A stretch of 64,000 nucleotides of DNA from assembly GCA_964019135.1 (NCBI GenBank), contig OZ025248.1:46121670-46185669 (forward strand), read 5' to 3'. The notes beneath the pieces were generated by a model. The model had not been told where the DNA came from. It saw nothing but the letters and a program-made list of their open reading frames with translations, and made no database searches. The DNA is from Arenicola marina. Its lineage: Eukaryota > Annelida > Polychaeta > Arenicolidae. Positions 58,747 to 64,000 of the stretch are shown piece by piece. Within the stretch, counting starts at the first letter, position 1, and the number at the start of each line of letters is the position of its first letter. A program made the translations under genes and the position numbers.

Positions 58747-58863
58747 TATGAAATTGACAATCATAGCTGACCGTAGGTACAAAATAATGAGAAGTACTCA
58801 TCTCTGAAACTGACAGAAGAGTGACATGCTTATTTGTTTGTCGGACATGTTTGTCGGACATAA
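58747..58863 (+). repeat. Dispersed repeat, copy 2
   Basis: It matches 20323-20463: GAGTATGAAATTGACAATCA, then GAGAAGTACTCATCTCTGAA, CTGACAGAAGAGTGACATGC and two TTTGTCGGACATG units. The central 20-mer is identical in both copies. The right end is defined by the short tandem units. Confidence 0.75.
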
Positions 58864-59255
58864 CTCACGTGAAAGACTTTCTTCGCTACATGATTGGATA
58901 AATGCAACAGAAAAGTCATTGTATGCTTGACAATCTGGATCGGTCTATTGTGCTGGCTGTTTCACAAATCCTGGATCGGCCCCTGGGTACCAATGACTGG
59001 GTTTACCGACACAATTATTGCATCATGATCAGTTTCCTGAGGCACGTATTGCACAACATTCCCCGTTGATGTCGACTTATATAAGCATACACAATAATAC
59101 ATGTAGGTATTAAAATTTTGCTTGTGAGAGTGAATTGGGGGAGGGGGGGGGGGGGAGTATAGCCTTTAGTGAAAATACAACCAATTAATTCGTGTTGTAA
59201 ATGGCAGATTTGTTTTCGATTCCGCCGCATTCATGCCATATGCAATAAGGTCACA

Positions 59256-59340
59256 TCCAGTCATTAATTGTGGCCCAATTTAGCCTGTATGTGCACAAAA
59301 GTGGCCTAAAACACCAACATTCCATTCCAGTCATTAATTG
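59256..59340 (+). mobile_element. SINE family A fragment with 15-bp target-site duplication
   Basis: TCCAGTCATTAATTG lies at 59256-59270 and 59326-59340. The 55 bp between contain AATTTAGCCTGTATGTGCAC and AAAAGTGGCCTAAAACACC, the tail of SINE family A. This is a severely 5'-truncated insertion with intact target duplication, evidence that the family moved by target-primed reverse transcription. Confidence 0.85.
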
Positions 59341-59535
59341 CCAGAGAAAGGTACAAACGCCTGCCATGAATCTGTACTGAAATGTGGGCAAGTTGAGCTT
59401 GGGCAGGTCTCCCATGCCTGGATAATTTTATTGCTCAATGAACCGTATAGTGTTTCGTTTCTTAATTATTTCTTCTTGTTTACCATACATTTCTTGTTGG
59501 TTTCTCTCACATTTTTTTTCAAATTATGTCACTTA

Positions 59536-59541
59536 AATAAA
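59536..59541 (+). terminator. Polyadenylation signal, candidate 3' end of rapsyn
   Basis: AATAAA followed by the GT-rich stretch TGTGTTGTTGTTTG, with a U-rich region before it. It is a good sense-strand poly(A) signal 1.6 kb after the rapsyn stop. That would put the MITE and the SINE fragment in the 3' UTR. It could instead belong to another element. Confidence 0.4.
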
Positions 59542-59613
59542 GTTTATCTTTGAATGTGTTGTTGTTTGTAAGCGTTACCATGACGTGTGCGGGTGGTCAC
59601 GTGGCCAAGAATC

Positions 59614-59823
59614 AAGGATAGTGTATCTGTGTGTATCAAGTGTGTTCGCTAGACCAGCCCAAACGGCGGGTGTGGGTTTCGAATCCCAGGGTAAAGATCT
59701 CATGGCTTTCCTCGCAGAGAGTTTAGGGGGTTACTCCTGAAGACATGGCTCCTCTCCTTGGCTCTTTCCTCTTGTCACGATAGGACCTACACCGATTAAA
59801 GCGTCCCACATCAATCAATCAAC
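59614..59823 (+). mobile_element. tRNA-derived SINE, family B, near full length
   Basis: B box GGGTTTCGAATCCC with an A-box-like region near GTATCAAGTGTGTTCGC. The body GGTTACTCCTGAAGACATGG and the 3' part ATAGGACCTACACCGATTAA end in CATCAATCAATCAAC. The 3' half is shared with 56337-56475. Confidence 0.75.
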
Positions 59824-61099
59824 CACGACCTTGTGGTGATCCACACATATTCTTTAAAAACCCATCCTTATAACAAAAGAAGACCACTATGGGGCCCACC
59901 ATGCAGTCAGTAATTCCCCTCATCTTTAATGGCGAAATGATTGCCTTATGATCAGGACTCATTAATTCGCCAGGTGGCGTTTGCTTTTTCTGCACTAAGC
60001 GTCAACGCATAACGACATAATGTAGGTTTCCATGGGCTGTATCCCGCACACACCAGGCGGTCTTTCGACAAATGGCTAGTCAGCTGGTAGCATAGGCGCC
60101 GCAGGTCGACTGACACAGGCCGGGTGGGGGGAACAAGTTACGGACCTCGCTTTATTTGCCAATTTAGAAAGAGCGTCAAAGGTTACCATCGCGGGCCTAA
60201 ATCTGCAAACTTGTGAAGGGCTATAGTCATAACTTATGTTTGCAGGGTAATCTTCAGAGATGTGGGGCTACAATTCAAGATCATAAACATATGCTTACAC
60301 TATCTTAGATTACAAGGTAGCAGTATTGGGGAAATTAGAGAAGTATCCCAAAAATAAGCTTTGGTAACATGTGATATAAAGAGATTAAATTTCGCAAATG
60401 GGGGTTTTGATGTAAGAGGAAATCCTCGAGTTGGATTTGATTGGAGGTTTTCTTGCTCTCACTTGTGTGTACCCATTGTAACACCAGGGCGCGTAAGGTC
60501 GTAAGGCGGGGGCCACATATTTTGCCCCGCTCCATGCTAATGTCCTATTCTAGGCAGAAATATTTTGCCCCTGGAGTTTCGAAACTTACGGGCCCAGGTC
60601 CATAAACATGCTGCATGCTATCACACTCAGCAAGTGAGCATTGTCAAATTAAAGTTTTAGATAGTCACTTTCCAGGGGGAAATTTGGTCTGCTACAGACT
60701 TTGCATAAATACGAGTTGGTAATAGGTTTTTTAAGTCGAGAAGTAGGGAATCTTAACGTTTTCAAAACAAATAGAGGCAGGGAGAGGTGTCTAAACTGGC
60801 CACCTTTGCACATCTTGTGGGTACAAAACAATCCATTCTGTGTTGGTGAGCAAGAGCCACAGCAAATCAGAAATAGTTGATTTTATGCTACCTTGAATGG
60901 TATTTTACAATCCGAACTTGCCCCTAGACAAAGATATTTACCTGTATGAGCAACAAGGCCTGGTAGCATTTAAGCGAAATATAAAAGTATATGTAAGTAA
61001 ACTTATTTTTCCTAAGACCGGCAGCGGTACAGATACATCGGTTTGCCATAACATAGGAAACTGCATACAATCCCAGTAAGAAGGAAAACAAAGTAGACG
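59824..61099. other. Intergenic spacer between the two converging genes
   Basis: Unique-looking AT-moderate sequence. Short open frames of up to 66 codons show no domain. Nothing else can be supported. Confidence 0.5.
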
Positions 61100-63076
61100 C
61101 CTTACATCACTGTATATACATTTATTCTCATGAATTTCTTAACTTCATACACGGTATAAAGCCTTTAGCAAGAGTGTATGTAGGTGTATATACCCCTTCC
61201 TATGATGTAGCTTACTGTAGTCCTTGGCTAGGGATCTCCAGCGCACTTAGCGGCTAGCTGTGTGACGACAGGTGCCCACTCCCTGGACACACACACACAC
61301 AGACAGACAGACGGACTGACACTCTCGCGAACACCCGCCCCCGCGGACAATACAAACTAAACGGCCAATACAAAAGAGCAAATCCACGCACGGGTGAAGT
61401 GTATGATTACTTACAGTGATGAGAGGCGACGAGAAATGTCTTTTCTTTTAAATGTCTATAAATCACAGGAAACAGAACATATTGTGAGGGTTTGGACCTA
61501 AGTGGCAGCGCGGTCGTCCGCCTCTCAGCGTTATCCGTGGGCCTCACGGAGAGGGGGGGGGGGGGTGAGGGGGGGGCAGCTAGACTCCATGGACATGGAC
61601 AGCTTCACCTAGTATTATACACAGCTAAAAGCCACTTTCACATATTCAGTCCCACGCGCTTTGTACACTGGACAAAATCATTTTTTTATTATATACAGAG
61701 CTGGCGGCACTTTCACCAGCTCAGATCTCGCACGCCTCAAACTTCTGACAAATTGACAACACTAACAACAAAAGAAGGAACTAAAATACTGCTCGGAATT
61801 TGTGATGCCGAGTTTATTGTTTTTCAGTGTTTGTCGCATTAAATAGTAGTCGTGCCTGCATGCTGGGCGGGCTCCCGATGACGTCATCAATCAACTTCAC
61901 AACGTGAGATAGTTAGATTATCATAAATAGTATGTACACTTCTGCTGCTGGAGAACGGGAATCAACGTCCCGACACATACAAGAACCTTGCCCCCCTCAC
62001 CCCCTCCTCCCTCCCTCCCAGCAGGCTGCGGCAATAGCTCCCCTCCCCCGCCTCTATTCCCCCTAGACACGATAGTCTGCTTCACATTAACAACACTCGC
62101 AGTCACATACCTCATACTCGGCTAGATAGGCAGTTACATGGGCTTAATACAAAAATAAAATGCAAACTCCATTTTTCCACTTGCTGTGTTATCCTCAATG
62201 AACACTGACTGATATATGAGCTATACAGCTATACACGTCTTCACTATGTACAGAGGGCAGGTGGGGCCAGCCGTGACAAGGACTGGACCCTGCTTTTCAT
62301 GCACCGACCGACACTAACCCCGAAGTCTTTCGCTCGCTCTGTCTCTCGTTCTCGCTGTCTCAGCGTGTATCTACAGTAACAAGGCAGCCATATGTACATC
62401 AAGTCGTCCTTGTACACACATGGACATATTAGCAGCATGCAGCTCAATCAACGGCATCAAATACAGCTGGGAGCTGCTGGGCAGTAACTCGATATGCAAC
62501 ACTGGTGACCGGCCTCCCCCCACCCACCCACTCACTTACTCACTCACTCGACCGGCCGGCAATGTCTCCTGCCCATGGTTAACTTTAAGTACAGATTTCA
62601 AGTGTAACGGATTCCTTTCCATGGGCAGGTTGTTGGCAGCCGTTTGATGTCGACGCAAAGGTTGTACTCGGCCCACTCTGTACTGTTCAAGACGAGACAC
62701 CCGTTTAGAAGACCGGCAACGGGGCCTCTGACACCATAGCAAACGACCACTGTTACTGAGTCGGAACACGCCCCGAAGTGAAAACCTTTGGCACACACAC
62801 CCGAGTGAGGTTCCAGGGGCTGCCGGAGGAGGGCGCCACCAGCAGGCGGGACCGTGCCTCCGCCCGCCACGTGGGTATAGGGTGGCGAGGGAGGCTGGAG
62901 ATCAGCGAGGGTGCCGACTGACGGCAGACACCCGACGTTGGGGGGGGGTGGGAGGGGATGTAACCTGATAGCCCGGGGGGTCCGGTCCGTGAGGTCGCGG
63001 CGGCGCCCTGAGGGGGTCGCGGGGGAGGGGGTGGTCCCACTCACGGGGTTTGCTCCGAGGGCGGCGCGGGGGGCCG
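61100..63076 (-). other. Probable 3' UTR of ARID1
   Basis: The region lies downstream of the ARID1 stop on the minus strand. It contains AATAAA signals (minus strand) at 61813-61818, 61685-61690 and 61121-61126. A (CA)n-(GACA)n microsatellite sits at 61289-61313, with G/C runs at 61551-61564 and 62940. Its left limit is set by the last poly(A) signal. Plus- and minus-strand open frames within it carry no domain. Confidence 0.45.
61121..61126 (-). terminator. Polyadenylation signal of ARID1 (candidate)
   Basis: AATAAA on the minus strand. Further downstream on that strand lies the U-rich stretch TTTGTTTTCCTTCTT, a typical downstream element. Two earlier AATAAA signals (61685, 61813) could give shorter transcripts. 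Confidence 0.45.
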
Positions 63077-64000
63077 TCAGGACAGGGCGGCCGAGACGGT
63101 GTTGGTGGCCAGCGAGCAGTGGTAGAGCACGTCGGCCAGGACGGAGGCCACCTTCTGGTCGAGTACCTGGGACATGACGAGGCCGAGCAGGCGCTCCTGG
63201 TGGGGCACGAACAGCGGCCGGTTCTCGGGCACCTCGGCCAGGCAGCGCAGGATGGTGGCGGCACGCCGCAGCATGTCCAGGCTGGTGCCCATCATCTCGG
63301 GGTTGTCCTGCAGCATGCCCAGCCCGTTGTGCGAGTTGACGATCTGCAAGGCGCGCTGCTCGGCCGCCTCCACGAAACCCATAAGCAGCGAGATGCTGGG
63401 GTGCTGGAGGGCGATGGCGCGGGCCGCCGACTGGTCGCCCGAGGCCAGGCACGACAGCAGCACGATGGCGAACTCCTTCATCACCTGCTCGACGTTCTCC
63501 TGCGCCAGCAGCCGCACGAGCTGCGCCAGCAGCTGGACGATGCGGCTGAAGGGCGGCGCGGCCAGCACCAGGTCCACGTTGTTGTCGGTGACGCACAGCT
63601 TGCAGAGCGCTTCCAGCACGAGGCGCTGCGGGGAGAGCAGCGAGTTGGGCGACATGGTGGGCATGGGGTCCTGGGCGTAGGCCGATGGGCACACGGACCA
63701 GTGGAGCAGCCCGTCTAGGAGCGGCATGCATATCTCCTCCGGGTACGTGGACAGGTTGAGCTGGCCGGCGATGTTGGCCAGGACGACGAGCGTGTCCTCG
63801 CGCAGGGCGTCCAGGGTCTGCCACCACCACTCCTTGGCCACCTCGTCCGCCGACGGCAGGTCGTCGCCGTCCGTGTCCACGTCGCGGTCGAACTTACGCT
63901 GGTCGGGGCTGCGGGCCGGATGGACGTGGCGCAGCGTCAGCAGCTTGCCCAACACCAGCATCAGTCCGCGGTGCTTGGCCATCTCGGCCTCGTTGCCCGG
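63077..64000 (-). CDS. ARID1: ARID1/Osa (BAF250) C-terminal domain, partial
   Basis: This is the C-terminal 307 residues of the ARID-bearing subunit of BAF-type SWI/SNF chromatin remodellers, a nuclear protein. The frame is open to the right edge, so the exon continues outside. The start [20 protein letters not shown] matches human ARID1A [40 protein letters not shown] (residues 57-76), [20 protein letters not shown] and [14 protein letters not shown] follow the BAF250_C domain, as do [15 protein letters not shown] and [12 protein letters not shown]. A His/Asp-rich linker (about 24-56) differs from vertebrates. The stop is TGA at 63077-63079. Arm-repeat-like helices explain the many Leu residues. 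The DNA-binding ARID lies upstream, outside the window. Confidence 0.95.
   Translation of the reverse strand, partial: [307 protein letters not shown]

Noticed and set aside
63050-63718. 222-codon plus-strand frame opposite ARID1
   Set aside because: Antisense shadow caused by the GC-rich third codon positions of ARID1.
62598-63830. 410-codon minus-strand frame overlapping the ARID1 exon
   Set aside because: Shadow frame of the GC-rich ARID1 coding exon. The ARID1 frame has the homology.

Overview
The window is animal nuclear DNA, not prokaryotic. Genes are split by GT-AG introns, there are no operons, and the spacers hold LINE and tRNA-derived SINE copies, a MITE and very long minisatellite arrays. 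The repeat style (CR1/jockey-like LINE, several tRNA-SINEs, half the window in minisatellites) suggests an invertebrate, most likely a lophotrochozoan such as a mollusc. That placement is inference, not proof.

Two host genes can be recognised, converging tail to tail. On the + strand, five exons from 25248 to 57932 encode the C-terminal part of a rapsyn homologue (TPR repeats, then a RING-H2 domain). Their join phases all fit, and the TPR-to-RING stretch aligns without gaps to my recollection of vertebrate rapsyn. On the - strand, 63077 to the right edge encodes the C-terminal 307 residues of an ARID1/Osa (BAF250) subunit of the SWI/SNF chromatin remodeller. Its 3' UTR probably runs down to about 61100. 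The N-terminal exons of rapsyn were not found in the 25 kb to the left.

About 33 kb is tandem repeat. From left to right the arrays are: 41 bp (1461-2394), 9 bp (3058-4281), 46 bp (6026-9259), 21 bp (11884-12990), 55 bp (13097-16144), 23 bp (18030-19447), 57-70 bp (20896-21186), 33/47 bp (21436-24222), 34 bp (27757-30262), 52 bp (30952-36568), 12-16 bp (41392-43452), about 19 bp (46140-46325), 73 bp (46605-54100) and 20 bp (56690-57090 and 57998-58112). Several have higher-order duplications. Most long open frames in the window are by-products of stop-free repeat units whose length is not a multiple of three, not genes.

Mobile elements are a LINE with a near-complete 882-codon EN/RT frame (about 37745-41014), a second LINE remnant (54484-54862), a poly(A) retroposon with a 15-bp target-site duplication (24470-24771), two SINE families with several copies, a MITE with terminal inverted repeats (58343-58540), and an unclassified dispersed repeat present twice (20323-20463 and 58747-58863).

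The most unusual feature is how the rapsyn introns are filled. Intron C-D (13.7 kb) carries an array of about 74 acceptor-like motifs followed by an array of about 108 units, most with a consensus-like 5' splice site. The last exon carries a coding GGGGCC-type hexanucleotide repeat and a 30-residue insertion inside the RING.
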